Assembly: GCA_015066365.1 (NCBI GenBank)
Contig: SVON01000001.1
Location: 62,001 to 126,000, forward strand
Direction: 5' to 3'
Source of the DNA: Oscillospiraceae bacterium
GTDB taxonomy: Bacteria; Bacillota; Clostridia; Oscillospirales; Acutalibacteraceae
Length of the DNA stretch: 64,000 bases
The notes under the pieces were generated by a model that was not told the origin of the DNA, made no database searches, and saw only the letters and a list, made by a program, of their open reading frames with translations. Shown piece after piece: positions 1 through 9,201 of the stretch (position 1 is the stretch's first letter; every line of letters starts with the position of its first letter). A program made the position numbers and the translations under genes.

Positions 1-266
1 AGCGTGATCTGGCGCTGCTGTGTGATGCCGCCATGCCGGTCGCTTCTATTGAGAAGATCATTCGTACTGCCGGTGGTAAGATGCTGGAGAGCGTGGCGCT
101 GTTCGACGTGTATCAGGGTGCTCAGATCGAGGCCGGCAAGAAGAGTGTGGCGTATAGCCTGAAGTTCCGTGTGCCGGATCGCACGCTGTCCGACGAGGAT
201 ATCGACCCGGTTCTGAACAAGATTTTTGCCAAACTGAAGGAAAATGATTGCATTCTTCGTTCTTAA
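1..266 (+). CDS. pheT: Phenylalanyl-tRNA synthetase beta subunit, C-terminal fragment (5' truncated by window)
   Basis: Frame is open from the window edge: RDLALLCDAAMPVASIEKIIRTAGGKMLESVALFDVYQG...SLKFRVPDRTLSDEDID, typical of the FDX-ACB domain. Confidence 0.87.
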   Translation, partial: RDLALLCDAAMPVASIEKIIRTAGGKMLESVALFDVYQGAQIEAGKKSVAYSLKFRVPDRTLSDEDIDPVLNKIFAKLKENDCILRS

Positions 267-270
267 CCCC

Positions 271-299
271 TTGTCATTTGCGAAATTATCCTGTATAAT
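271..299 (+). promoter_or_regulatory. Sigma-A type promoter upstream of ireB
   Basis: TTGTCA - 17 nt - TATAAT, about 28 nt before the ireB start. Confidence 0.7.
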
Positions 300-327
300 A
301 GGCTTATACTAATGATTGGAGGACGGA

Positions 328-576
328 ATGATGTTAGATCGTACGATGACTTTCTCTCTCGGAGACGACAAAGAACAGGCAATGAAGGTTATCTTGACCA
401 CCGTCTATGATGCTTTGCGCGAAAAAGGCTATAACCCCATCAATCAGTTGGTCGGTTATCTCCTCTCCGAAGACCCCACCTATATCACCACCCATAATAA
501 TGCACGTGCTCTGATCCGCAAGCTGGATCGGGACGAGCTGATGCGGGCTCTGGTGAAATCCTATCTCAATAACTAA
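328..576 (+). CDS. ireB: IreB family regulatory phosphoprotein (UPF0297)
   Basis: [77 protein letters not shown] upstream. Confidence 0.88.
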   Translation: MMLDRTMTFSLGDDKEQAMKVILTTVYDALREKGYNPINQLVGYLLSEDPTYITTHNNARALIRKLDRDELMRALVKSYLNN

Positions 577-590
577 GGAGGTGCCTTGAA

Positions 591-881
591 ATGGCAGAAA
601 ACACCCCTTTTCTGATGTATAAGGGCCGTCCGTTGGTCCGCTCCGGTAATGTGCTGTATTACGGCAGTATGGCGGAGAAATACGTCATTGTGATGCAGAT
701 CCTCTCCACTAAGGAGGAGAACGGTATGACCATGGCGGAGAAAGTTCAGATTCAGCTGATGCTCACCGATGAAGAGGTGCGTATGAAGGACCGTATCGTG
801 AAAAAGAGTGAGAAGATAGGTCTGTATAACGCGATGGATATTGGTAGCATTTGGTTGGAACGCGAGCTTAATAAAAAGTAA
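591..881 (+). CDS. Hypothetical protein, 96 aa
   Basis: Good RBS (aaggaggtgcc), directly downstream of ireB; no family recognised. Confidence 0.75.
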   Translation: MAENTPFLMYKGRPLVRSGNVLYYGSMAEKYVIVMQILSTKEENGMTMAEKVQIQLMLTDEEVRMKDRIVKKSEKIGLYNAMDIGSIWLERELNKK

Positions 882-947
882 TATTCCAGCTCAATACAGC
901 GCATCCTCTCTATGTGGTGGATGCGCTGTTTTTTGTAGGAGGATGGT

Positions 948-1655
948 ATGAAAACATCGGATGATGCCCGGTACCTTCGGCGGAGAAAGTGGTTTAGTGC
1001 CATTACGCTCACGCTGTTTGCGGTGGTACTGGTGCTGTTGACCCTTTTGTTTACCCGGGTGTTAGCCCCGTATCTTGGCTCCAAAGAGGAATTGCGCGCT
1101 TTTCTGGATGGCTATGGTTGGACCGGACGGTTTATTTTGTTTGGTCTGCAGTGCCTTCAGGTGGTGGTGGCGTTGATCCCCGGCGAAGTGGTGGAGTTGG
1201 GCGCCGGTTACGCCTATGGCGCGGTTGAGGGTGCGCTGATTTGCTTAGCAGGTGTGGCGCTTTCCTCGTCGCTGATCTTTTTACTGGTGAAAAAGATCGG
1301 TATGCCGATGGTGGAACTGTTTATCTCCCGGGAGAAAATCAGTCAGCTACGGTTTATCAACGATACCCGTAAATTGAAACGCTTAGTGTTTTTGCTGTTT
1401 TTTATCCCTGGCACCCCCAAGGATATTCTCACCTATTTTGTGGGGCTGACTGAATTGACCATTTCGCAGTTTTTAACCATAACGCTGGTGGCACGGATCC
1501 CGTCGGTGGTGACCTCTACCATCTGCGGACAGATGCTGAGCGACGAGCATTTTCTTACCGCCGGCATTGTATATGGGGTGACTGCCGGAGTTAGTGGGAT
1601 CGGGTATCTCGTTTATCGTGCAATCTCTAAGAAAAAGAAAAAGCATTCTGCATAA
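948..1655 (+). CDS. TVP38/TMEM64 (DedA-like) family membrane protein
   Basis: Multi-TM protein with GEVVELGAGYAYGAVEGALICLAG and FFIPGTPKDILTYFVGL motifs. Confidence 0.8.
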   Translation: MKTSDDARYLRRRKWFSAITLTLFAVVLVLLTLLFTRVLAPYLGSKEELRAFLDGYGWTGRFILFGLQCLQVVVALIPGEVVELGAGYAYGAVEGALICLAGVALSSSLIFLLVKKIGMPMVELFISREKISQLRFINDTRKLKRLVFLLFFIPGTPKDILTYFVGLTELTISQFLTITLVARIPSVVTSTICGQMLSDEHFLTAGIVYGVTAGVSGIGYLVYRAISKKKKKHSA

Positions 1656-1656
1656 A

Positions 1657-1687
1657 AAAGGCGATGCCATTGCGGCATCGCCTTTTT
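1657..1687 (+). terminator. Rho-independent terminator
   Basis: aaaaggcgatgccattgcggcatcgccttttt hairpin plus T-tract. Confidence 0.85.
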
Positions 1688-1755
1688 CTCACCCTTCTCC
1701 CCTATGGGACATACACTGTAAGTGGGACAGAGTATAAAGAAAGGAGAATTGTGGA

Positions 1756-1941
1756 ATGAATCAACAAGCAAAAACGCCATTTCCGGCGGATCCGGCCTTG
1801 GCCATCGCCTATGTGCGTTGGCAGGAACTCACCAATGTATACGAGCCGGAGGAAGCGCTGAGCCGGGGCACCATCTTCCCGGAACTGGACAAACCGTTCT
1901 ACGGAAGGAGGGCGCGCTATGGTATGCAAAAGTGCCGTTGA
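1756..1941 (+). CDS. cotJA: Spore coat associated protein CotJA
   Basis: LAIAYVRWQELTNVYEPEEALSRGTIFPELDKPF; RBS aaaggag; first of three overlapping ORFs. Confidence 0.85.
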   Translation: MNQQAKTPFPADPALAIAYVRWQELTNVYEPEEALSRGTIFPELDKPFYGRRARYGMQKCR

Positions 1942-2200
1942 AAAACGGATTGCCGCCTATAAGTTTGCCCTGTATGATCTAGGTCTGTATCTGGACTCTC
2001 ACCCCTGCGATGCACAGGCGATGCAGTTGCGGTGTGTGTACAAGGAGCGGTTGGCGGCGCTCATCGATGAGTATGAGCAGCATTACGGCAAGTATGTGGT
2101 CACTATGGCCGATGTGGAGGATTCCTGGGCCGAGTGGGTTAAGGACCCGTGGCCGTGGGATGTTGTTGTGAAGGGAGATGGCCGTTGTGTGGCAGTATGA
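1919..2200 (+). CDS. cotJB: Spore coat protein CotJB
   Basis: AAYKFALYDLGLYLDSHPCDAQAM...WAEWVKDPWPWD; overlaps cotJA and cotJC. Confidence 0.85.
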   Translation: MVCKSAVEKRIAAYKFALYDLGLYLDSHPCDAQAMQLRCVYKERLAALIDEYEQHYGKYVVTMADVEDSWAEWVKDPWPWDVVVKGDGRCVAV

Positions 2201-2780
2201 GAAGCGATTGCAGTACCCGGTGAATATTAAAAACCCCAACCCGAAACTGGCACAGGTGATTATTAGCCAGTATGGCGGCCCGGATGGCGAGATCGGTGCT
2301 TCGCTTCGCTATCTCAGCCAGCGGTACAGTATGCCCTACCCGGAACTGAAAGCGATCTTAACCGATGTCGGAACCGAGGAGTTGGCACACCTTGAAATGG
2401 TAGGGGCTATCGTGTACCAGTTGACGCGCAACTTGACCGAACAGCAGATCAAGGATAGCGGGTTTGCCCCTTATTACACTGACCACACTACCGGTGTGTA
2501 TCCGGTGGCGGCTGCTGGTACACCGTACAACGCGATGGCGTTCCAGTCTAAGGGCGATCCCATTACCGATCTGCACGAGGACCTGGCAGCAGAGCAGAAA
2601 GCCCGCACTACCTACGATAACTTGATCCGGTTAGTGGATGATCCGGACGTGCTGGAGCCCTTGAAATTCCTGCGGGAGCGGGAAGTTGTCCACTTCCAGC
2701 GGTTTGGTGAGGGTTTGCGTCTGGTCCAAGACCGTTTGGACAGCAAAAACTTCTACGCCTTTAACCCGGCGTTTGACTAA
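2178..2780 (+). CDS. cotJC: CotJC, manganese catalase family spore coat protein
   Basis: WQYEKRLQYPVNIKNPNPKLAQVIISQYGGPDGEIGASLRYLSQRYSMP...GTEELAHLEMVG; true start may be the GTG at 2187. Confidence 0.88.
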   Translation: MAVVWQYEKRLQYPVNIKNPNPKLAQVIISQYGGPDGEIGASLRYLSQRYSMPYPELKAILTDVGTEELAHLEMVGAIVYQLTRNLTEQQIKDSGFAPYYTDHTTGVYPVAAAGTPYNAMAFQSKGDPITDLHEDLAAEQKARTTYDNLIRLVDDPDVLEPLKFLREREVVHFQRFGEGLRLVQDRLDSKNFYAFNPAFD

Positions 2781-2781
2781 C

Positions 2782-2822
2782 AAAAAAAGCAGCTTGCACG
2801 TTTTGTGCAAGCTGCTTTTCTT
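2782..2822. terminator. Hairpin terminator, possibly bidirectional between convergent genes
   Basis: aaaaaagcagcttgcacgttttgtgcaagctgcttttc. Confidence 0.8.
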
Positions 2823-2834
2823 GTTGCTTGTGTC

Positions 2835-3311
2835 TTATTCGGCGGCTTCTTCCTTCTTATTATTGGAGCGCAGAGAAACGCGGGCCTGGCGCACCTGGCT
2901 GACCTGCTGGGTCAGAGCCTCTTCGGTGCGACGCAGAATGTCCTCGGTGAACTCCTGGGCGTTGCGGCGCATCTCGCGAGCACGCTTCTGGGTCTGGACG
3001 TGGATCTCGTTGGCTTTCTCTTGCGCCTGCACCACGATCTCCTCGTGGGACAGGATCTGGTTGCGGCGCTCCTCGGCGTTGCGGATGATGTCCTCAGCCT
3101 CCTGCTTGGCGTCGCTGACAATCTTAGCGCGGTCTGCCACAATGGCCTTGGCCTGACGGATTTCGGAGGGCAGGCTGGCGCGAATATCGTCCAGCAGATC
3201 GCGGACACGATCGCCGTTCAGCACCACCTTACCGCCGGACAGGGGCATCGCCCAAGCGGCGTCCAGCATATCGTCTAACTGCTCCAGGATATCTTCAATA
3301 TTCTTGCTCAT
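2835..3311 (-). CDS. Coiled-coil ATPase/DivIVA-like hypothetical protein
   Basis: Long charged helical region (EIRQAKAIVADRAKIVSDAKQEAEDIIRNAEERRNQIL) next to coaD, a common Clostridia neighbourhood. Confidence 0.65.
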   Translation of the reverse strand: MSKNIEDILEQLDDMLDAAWAMPLSGGKVVLNGDRVRDLLDDIRASLPSEIRQAKAIVADRAKIVSDAKQEAEDIIRNAEERRNQILSHEEIVVQAQEKANEIHVQTQKRAREMRRNAQEFTEDILRRTEEALTQQVSQVRQARVSLRSNNKKEEAAE

Positions 3312-3805
3312 ACTTCTCTTTCCTTTCTTAACTTTTCTGTTATTTGCGGCAGGATGCAGGAGGGAACGAAATCCGAGATCTCGCCACCAAACCGGGCAAC
3401 CTGTTTTACCAGACTGGAGGATAAATAGAGGTTTTCGGCAGAGGTGGTCAAGAACACCGTTTCTGCCTCGGGATACAGCTTTCGGTTGGTCAGTGCCATC
3501 TGGAACTCGTACTCAAAGTCGGACACTGCGCGTAAACCTTTGACAATGGCGGTGGCGTTACGCATCTTGGCGTAGTCGGCTAGCAGACCGTCGTAGCAGT
3601 CCACCGTCACATTCTCAATGCCGGCATCCTCGATCACCCGCTGCAGCAGATCCATCCGCTCGACGTGGGTAAACAAAGGGGACTTGGAGGCATTGGTCAT
3701 CACCACGACGATGACCTTGTCAAACAGCTTGGAGGCGCGGGTGATGATGTCTAGATGACCCAGCGTAACCGGGTCGAAACTGCCGGGACAAATGGCTAAT
3801 TTCAT
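3308..3805 (-). CDS. coaD: Pantetheine-phosphate adenylyltransferase
   Basis: MKLAICPGSFDPVTLGHLDIITRASKLFDKVIVVV; ENLYLSSSLVKQVARFGGEISDFVP. Confidence 0.95.
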   Translation of the reverse strand: MKLAICPGSFDPVTLGHLDIITRASKLFDKVIVVVMTNASKSPLFTHVERMDLLQRVIEDAGIENVTVDCYDGLLADYAKMRNATAIVKGLRAVSDFEYEFQMALTNRKLYPEAETVFLTTSAENLYLSSSLVKQVARFGGEISDFVPSCILPQITEKLRKEREV

Positions 3806-4356
3806 AGGCTTTCCTCCTTTGGGTCATAGCGGTACAGCCACACGTAAGTGTGACCAAATCGATAGGTACGGGCCACCGCAAACCGATCCACCTGCTCCGG
3901 CAGGGTGACGGTGTCGTCCGTCTCACACACCAAAATGCCGCCATCATTGACCAGCGGTGCCACTTTGTTGAGCACCGGGATCAGCAATTCCGACGCATAG
4001 GGCGGGTCCAGAAATACCAAGTCAAATCGGTCTCCCGGTCGGGTCAGATAGGACAGCGCATCGGTGCCCAGCACCTGAGCTTTTTCCATCAAGTCGGTGT
4101 GCTGGAGGTTTTGTTTGATAATCTTTACAGCCTCGGTGTTCTTGTCCACGAACACACAGCCGGATGCGCCGCGGCTGAGGGCTTCAATGCCCAACTGACC
4201 GGAGCCGGCAAACAGATCCAGAACCCGGCGACCCTCAATATCGAATTGGATGGCCGAAAACAGGCTTTCTTTTACCTTTTCGCCGGTGGGACGGGTGTTG
4301 TCACCCGGTAGAGTTTCCAGTCGTCTGCCACGGGCCAAACCGGTAATCACACGCAT
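3802..4356 (-). CDS. rsmD: 16S rRNA (guanine(966)-N(2))-methyltransferase
   Basis: MRVITGLARGRRLETLPGDNTRPTGEKVKESLFS; DLVFLDPPYA. Confidence 0.92.
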   Translation of the reverse strand: MRVITGLARGRRLETLPGDNTRPTGEKVKESLFSAIQFDIEGRRVLDLFAGSGQLGIEALSRGASGCVFVDKNTEAVKIIKQNLQHTDLMEKAQVLGTDALSYLTRPGDRFDLVFLDPPYASELLIPVLNKVAPLVNDGGILVCETDDTVTLPEQVDRFAVARTYRFGHTYVWLYRYDPKEESL

Positions 4357-4359
4357 ATT

Positions 4360-5418
4360 TTATCCCTCCTCTTTCTGCGAAACGGCGTAGGTGGTACGAG
4401 AATGGAAGGTGTCCCCCGCTTTCAGTACGATAGAGGGGAAATTCGGTTGATTGATGCTGTTGGCAAAGAATTGGGTCTCCAGGCAGAACCCCTGGTGTTG
4501 GCCCCATTTCAGTCCATATTTTCCGCCTGGCTCGTCCAGAAAGTTGCCGGTGTACACCTGGATGCCCGGCAAGTCGGTATAGCACCGTAGCTGGATGCCG
4601 GTGTCGGGGCTGTACGCATAGGCTGCCTCAAGGGCGGCTTCCGGTCGGGTGTGGGCCAACACAAAGTTATGATCCACGCCGCCGGTATAAGCCATGCTGG
4701 CGTCTTCGTTGTACAGCGCCTCACCGATGGGCTTGGCCATTCTGAAATCTATGGCGGTACCTTCAACGGGGGCGTATTCTCCGGTGGGCACCAATCGCTC
4801 GGTTACCGGAGTGTATTCGGCGGCGTTTATCTGAAGCAGATTGTTATGCACCGTTTTGCCGTCACAGCCGTTGAGATTAAAATAAGTATGGTTGGTCAGG
4901 TTCAGCGGGGTATCGGCATCCGACTGAGCCTTGTAATCCAATATGAGTTCGTTCGCTTCGGTCAGGGTGTAGGTGACTTCCAGCATCAGGGTGCCGGGGT
5001 AGCCCTCTTCCCCATCCGGACTGACGGTGGAGAAGGTCACGCAGGGCAACTCCTCTTCCCGGATAATGGTGTAATCCCACACTTTTTTATCAAAACCAAC
5101 CTTGCCGCCGTGGAGATGTACTCGGCGGTCCGGTTCGTTACAGACTAGGTTATAGGTGGTGCCGTTCAGTTCAAACCGACCATCGGCGGTGCGGTTGCAG
5201 ATGCGGCCCACGGTGGCGCCGATATAGGCACCGGAGTGAAAATAATGCTCTGCTCGATCAAAGCCCAGTACCAAATCTTTGCCGGCAAAGCGGAAGGCTT
5301 GAATGGCAGCCCCCAAAGTTAAAAGCGATACCTCGGTGCCCGCTTGATTGGTCATGGTGATTATGTGGACGGATTGTCCGTTTTGCAGTGTGTCGAATTG
5401 ACGGACGGTGACAGACAT
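4360..5418 (-). CDS. galM: Aldose 1-epimerase
   Basis: LVLGFDRAEHYFHSGAYIGATVGRICNRTADGRFELNG...LNLTNHTYFNLNG. Confidence 0.92.
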   Translation of the reverse strand: MSVTVRQFDTLQNGQSVHIITMTNQAGTEVSLLTLGAAIQAFRFAGKDLVLGFDRAEHYFHSGAYIGATVGRICNRTADGRFELNGTTYNLVCNEPDRRVHLHGGKVGFDKKVWDYTIIREEELPCVTFSTVSPDGEEGYPGTLMLEVTYTLTEANELILDYKAQSDADTPLNLTNHTYFNLNGCDGKTVHNNLLQINAAEYTPVTERLVPTGEYAPVEGTAIDFRMAKPIGEALYNEDASMAYTGGVDHNFVLAHTRPEAALEAAYAYSPDTGIQLRCYTDLPGIQVYTGNFLDEPGGKYGLKWGQHQGFCLETQFFANSINQPNFPSIVLKAGDTFHSRTTYAVSQKEEG

Positions 5419-5442
5419 AGAGTGCCTCCAATCGTGGTAGTG

Positions 5443-5865
5443 TCAGGAAACGGTGAAATATGGACTCCATTGTGCATAGCGTTTTTCGCCAATGCCTTGG
5501 ATCTCTCGTAATTGGGACAGGTCAACAAAAGGACCAAATACCTCGCGGTAATCCAGAATACGCTGCGCATAGGTTTCGCCAATGCCGGGAACCGATAAGA
5601 GTTCTTCTTTGGTGGCGGTGTTGAGGTTGATTTTGCCGTTGGGAGTAGCTTTATGGGTTGTTGCTTGTGCTGCTGCGTCGGCAATGGTGGTGGCTTCTGC
5701 AGACGTCTCTTCGGTGTGCGACGGTTCTGCATAGGCGATCTCGGTAGTCATTGTGTGGTTGGTGCCCAGCAGGACAGAGGCGGAATAACCAATGACAAAG
5801 AAGATGGCGGCGGTGCTAATTACCACCAGAATTGGGAACAGAAACTCTTTCCGTTTTGGTTGCAT
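5443..5865 (-). CDS. ComEA-like helix-hairpin-helix DNA-binding protein
   Basis: N-terminal TM then KINLNTATKEELLSVPGIGETYAQRILDYREVFGPFVDLSQLREIQGIGEKRY; start at MQPKRKE. Confidence 0.85.
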   Translation of the reverse strand: MQPKRKEFLFPILVVISTAAIFFVIGYSASVLLGTNHTMTTEIAYAEPSHTEETSAEATTIADAAAQATTHKATPNGKINLNTATKEELLSVPGIGETYAQRILDYREVFGPFVDLSQLREIQGIGEKRYAQWSPYFTVS

Positions 5866-5878
5866 AGAAAAAACTCCG

Positions 5879-7231
5879 TTACTTTTGAATTTCCTCAAAG
5901 GCCTCGCGGACAGAGTGCACGCCGACAACGGAGACCCCCTCGCGTTTGACAATGTTGGGCAGGTTGTGATGTGGGACAATTACGCGCTTAAAGCCCATAC
6001 GTGCTGCTTCGGCTACACGTAGGTCAGCGTTGGATACGGCGCGGATCTCTCCGGTCAGACCGATCTCACCAAAGGCGATGGTGTCTGAGGAGATTACCGC
6101 GTCCTTAAGGCCGGAAATCAGGGCCAACGCTACCGGCAGATCTACGGCAGGCTCGTCCAGCCAAAGACCGCCTACCACATTGACGTAGGTGTCTAAGTTG
6201 GAGAAGAAATACCCGGCTCGTTTTTCCAGTACCGCCAGAATCAGCGCAAGGCGGTTGTTGTCAAAGCCGGTAGCCATACGGCGGGGGTTGCCAAAACCGG
6301 TAGGAGAAACCAGGCCCTGCACCTCGGCTAGCATGGCACGGGTGCCTTCAATGGTGCAGGCGACGCAAGCGCCGCTCACGTCTAAGGGACGTCCGGACAG
6401 CAGCATCAAAGAGGGGTTTTCTACCTCATTAAGGCCCTTATCCCCCATTTCGAATACACCGATCTCGTTGGTGGAGCCGTAGCGGTTCTTGACACACCGC
6501 AACAGGCGGTAACTGGAGTGACGATCTCCCTCAAAATAGAGAACGCAGTCCACGATGTGTTCCATCACCTTCGGTCCGGCGATAGCACCGTCTTTGTTAA
6601 CGTGACCGACGATGAAAACGGGAATATCCATCCGTTTGGCCAGACGCATAATGGCGGATGTGCATTCCCGCACCTGAGTCACGCTGCCGGAGGCGGAGGC
6701 CACCTCCATCAGATTCATGGTTTGGATAGAGTCGATAATCACCACGTCCGGTTTTTCTGTTTGCATAGACGCCAAAACGGTATCCATATCGTTTTCGCAC
6801 AGCACAAACAGGTTTTCGGAAACGACACCGAGCCGATCTGCACGGAGCTTGATTTGACCCTCGGATTCCTCTCCGGACACATAGAGTATTTTATGATCTT
6901 CACCCAAATGCTGGCAGATCTGCAACAGCAAGGTAGATTTACCGATGCCGGGGTCGCCGCCGATAAGCATCAAGCCACCCCGAACAATGCCGCCCCCCAA
7001 CACCCGATCTAGCTCTTTCATCCCGGTGTGGTAGCGTTGTTTATCGTTGGGAGAAATATGGGCGATGGACTGTACCGTCGCACCGGTGGAGCGGGTGGCA
7101 GCAACCGACTGGGCTTGAACCTCTTCTTCCATGCTGTTCCAGGCACCACAGCTGGGGCAACGGCCGTACCATTTGGTGGATTCGGCGCCGCACTCGGTAC
7201 AGGCATAGATGGTTTTGCTTTTTGCCGCCAT
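5879..7231 (-). CDS. radA: DNA repair protein RadA
   Basis: Zn finger CTECGAESTKWYGRCPSCGAWNS; Walker A GGDPGIGKSTLLLQ; KNRYGSTNEIGVFEM. Confidence 0.95.
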   Translation of the reverse strand: MAAKSKTIYACTECGAESTKWYGRCPSCGAWNSMEEEVQAQSVAATRSTGATVQSIAHISPNDKQRYHTGMKELDRVLGGGIVRGGLMLIGGDPGIGKSTLLLQICQHLGEDHKILYVSGEESEGQIKLRADRLGVVSENLFVLCENDMDTVLASMQTEKPDVVIIDSIQTMNLMEVASASGSVTQVRECTSAIMRLAKRMDIPVFIVGHVNKDGAIAGPKVMEHIVDCVLYFEGDRHSSYRLLRCVKNRYGSTNEIGVFEMGDKGLNEVENPSLMLLSGRPLDVSGACVACTIEGTRAMLAEVQGLVSPTGFGNPRRMATGFDNNRLALILAVLEKRAGYFFSNLDTYVNVVGGLWLDEPAVDLPVALALISGLKDAVISSDTIAFGEIGLTGEIRAVSNADLRVAEAARMGFKRVIVPHHNLPNIVKREGVSVVGVHSVREAFEEIQK

Positions 7232-7240
7232 AGTTCTCCC

Positions 7241-7894
7241 TCATTTCATTGTTTTTTCGTTCCAGTACCCCATAGCGATAGCAAACGCCATTTTTTGCTG
7301 ATAATCGGGGCTTTTGAGCTGTTCCCGTTCCTCCGGATTGGAGAGAAAACCGCATTCCACCAGCACGCTGGGAACGGTAGCGTGGTGCAATAGATAAATT
7401 CCATCGGTCGCTTTTTTTATCTCTCGGTGGTTCTCCGGCTGAAGGGTGCTTTGCACCGCTAGTTGCACCGCCCTAGCTAATGTTTGCGAACGGGAATGGT
7501 TGCCGGAGTAAAACACTTGCGTGCCGGCATATTTGGGCACGCTAAATTGGTTTTGGTGTACCGAGATGACGGCTTTGGACTGCTGATACAGCGCCAGTCG
7601 TGCTTGCATATCCCCGGATTTATTGGTACTCAGGGCTTGATCGGTCTCTCGTGTCATAATCACCGAAACGCCACAAACCTGCAACAGATCACGCAACACC
7701 AATGAAATGGATAGGTTGATATGTTTTTCCTCGGTGCCGTCTGCCGCCACAGCGCCTCCGTCAAAGCCTCCGTGACCGGGGTCGATTAACACATCTACGG
7801 TGGCAGGTGGCACTTCGGCGGGTTTTGTGCCGGTACAACCGGTCAGCAGAACACACAAACACAGACTGAAAGAAATCAAGCGATTCATATCCAT
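7241..7894 (-). CDS. N-acetylmuramoyl-L-alanine amidase, CwlD-like, with lipobox
   Basis: CVLLTGCTG lipobox; VDVLIDPGHGGFDGGAVAADGTEEKHINLSISLVLRDLL; VPSVLVECGFLSNPEE. Confidence 0.85.
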   Translation of the reverse strand: MDMNRLISFSLCLCVLLTGCTGTKPAEVPPATVDVLIDPGHGGFDGGAVAADGTEEKHINLSISLVLRDLLQVCGVSVIMTRETDQALSTNKSGDMQARLALYQQSKAVISVHQNQFSVPKYAGTQVFYSGNHSRSQTLARAVQLAVQSTLQPENHREIKKATDGIYLLHHATVPSVLVECGFLSNPEEREQLKSPDYQQKMAFAIAMGYWNEKTMK

Positions 7895-7940
7895 CCCTCC
7901 GTCTTAGTGTATGATGAAGAGATGGAGGGATATACAACGA

Positions 7941-8714
7941 TTAGATTTCTTCCTCTTCTTTGGTTTCTTTTGCTTTTTTGAAGGTGATAAACTCAGCAAT
8001 CGAGAACTGATTGCCACCCATCCGATAGGCAATACCGGACACAGCAGGCACGAACAGCAACGTGGGCAACAGCAGGAACAGTCGCCACACAGCCACATTC
8101 GCCAAGGCAGTGGATGCCCCCAAAACCCACGTGTTGTAATTGATATACGGGAAGGAAATCAGGCTGTAGATCGAGAGAAAATCATCCCAACCGGTAAAGC
8201 GGGCAACAACCAGCACAATCCACAGCGCGGCAAAGGGAATCATAGCGAGTGCGCCGACCTTAACACCGCGCCAAGGATCGGGACGCTGTCCTTTATAGCG
8301 TACGTTGGTGTCATCCCGGTTACCAAACTGCCACAGAATGTGGTATGGAAAAATGCCCAGAACGACCAACATAAGCACCTGGGACAGAATATCCATAATC
8401 GTTTTGGTGGTGGCAGAGGGCTCAATAATAGGCTCGGCGACCTGAGCAATCTTTTCATTGTCCACCAATTTCAGTTTATCGCGAACCGTAGAGGTTTCGC
8501 CGGGCTTATAGCGGTATTCCAGCTCGGGAACGTACTTGGCAGCGCCGGTGCTCTTATCCTCTTCAATAACGCGGTACCCAACCTCGTTACCAAAGATGCC
8601 CACCGCGATGGCGTTCATCGATACGTTCAGAATGGCGCAGAGAACAATGCCGAGTAATACGCGGGTGAATACACTTATCGCTACGCTGATGGTCTTTTTG
8701 GTGCGCTTTTTCAT
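7941..8714 (-). CDS. Membrane protein of unknown function
   Basis: Multiple hydrophobic segments and a charged C-terminus; start at MKKRTKK avoids overlap with rpiB. Confidence 0.7.
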   Translation of the reverse strand: MKKRTKKTISVAISVFTRVLLGIVLCAILNVSMNAIAVGIFGNEVGYRVIEEDKSTGAAKYVPELEYRYKPGETSTVRDKLKLVDNEKIAQVAEPIIEPSATTKTIMDILSQVLMLVVLGIFPYHILWQFGNRDDTNVRYKGQRPDPWRGVKVGALAMIPFAALWIVLVVARFTGWDDFLSIYSLISFPYINYNTWVLGASTALANVAVWRLFLLLPTLLFVPAVSGIAYRMGGNQFSIAEFITFKKAKETKEEEEI

Positions 8715-8730
8715 GCCTTGTTCTCCCCTA

Positions 8731-9180
8731 TTATTCCAGTTCTTCACCGTTTTCCAGAGCGGTGATCATATCCACGCGGGTTTGGTGACGACCACCCTCA
8801 AAGGGGGTGTCCAGCCAGGCAGCGACGATTTCCTTAGCGATCTCAACGCCGATGACGCGGGCTCCCATAGCCAGCATATTGGAGTCGTTGTGGGCACGGG
8901 TCATCTTGGCAGAATATACGTCGCTGCACAGAGAGCAACGGATACCTTTGATCTTGTTGGCGACCAAGGAAATGCCGATGCCGGTGCCGCAGATGACAAT
9001 ACCGCGGTCGCACTTACCGGAGGCTACCGCCTTGGCGGCACGGGCGCCGTAGATGGGATAATGGCAACTGTCGGTGGTGTAGGTGCCAAAATCCTCATAG
9101 GCAAGGCCGCGCTCCTCTAAGATCTTAATCACTTCGGCTTTCAGTTCGAGAGCCGCGTGGTCACAAGCTAATGCGATCAT
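8731..9180 (-). CDS. rpiB: Ribose-5-phosphate isomerase B
   Basis: MIALACDHAALELKAEVIKILEERG...GIVICGTGIGISLVANKIKGIRCSLCSD. Confidence 0.95.
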   Translation of the reverse strand: MIALACDHAALELKAEVIKILEERGLAYEDFGTYTTDSCHYPIYGARAAKAVASGKCDRGIVICGTGIGISLVANKIKGIRCSLCSDVYSAKMTRAHNDSNMLAMGARVIGVEIAKEIVAAWLDTPFEGGRHQTRVDMITALENGEELE

Positions 9181-9201
9181 AATGAATACCTCCAATAATA
9201 A

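Noticed and set aside
2686-3278. Plus-strand ORFs downstream of and partly overlapping cotJC (156 and 157 aa)
   Set aside because: They begin within cotJC or next to its terminator and are antisense to the coiled-coil gene at 2835-3311; leucine/serine-rich shadow translations.
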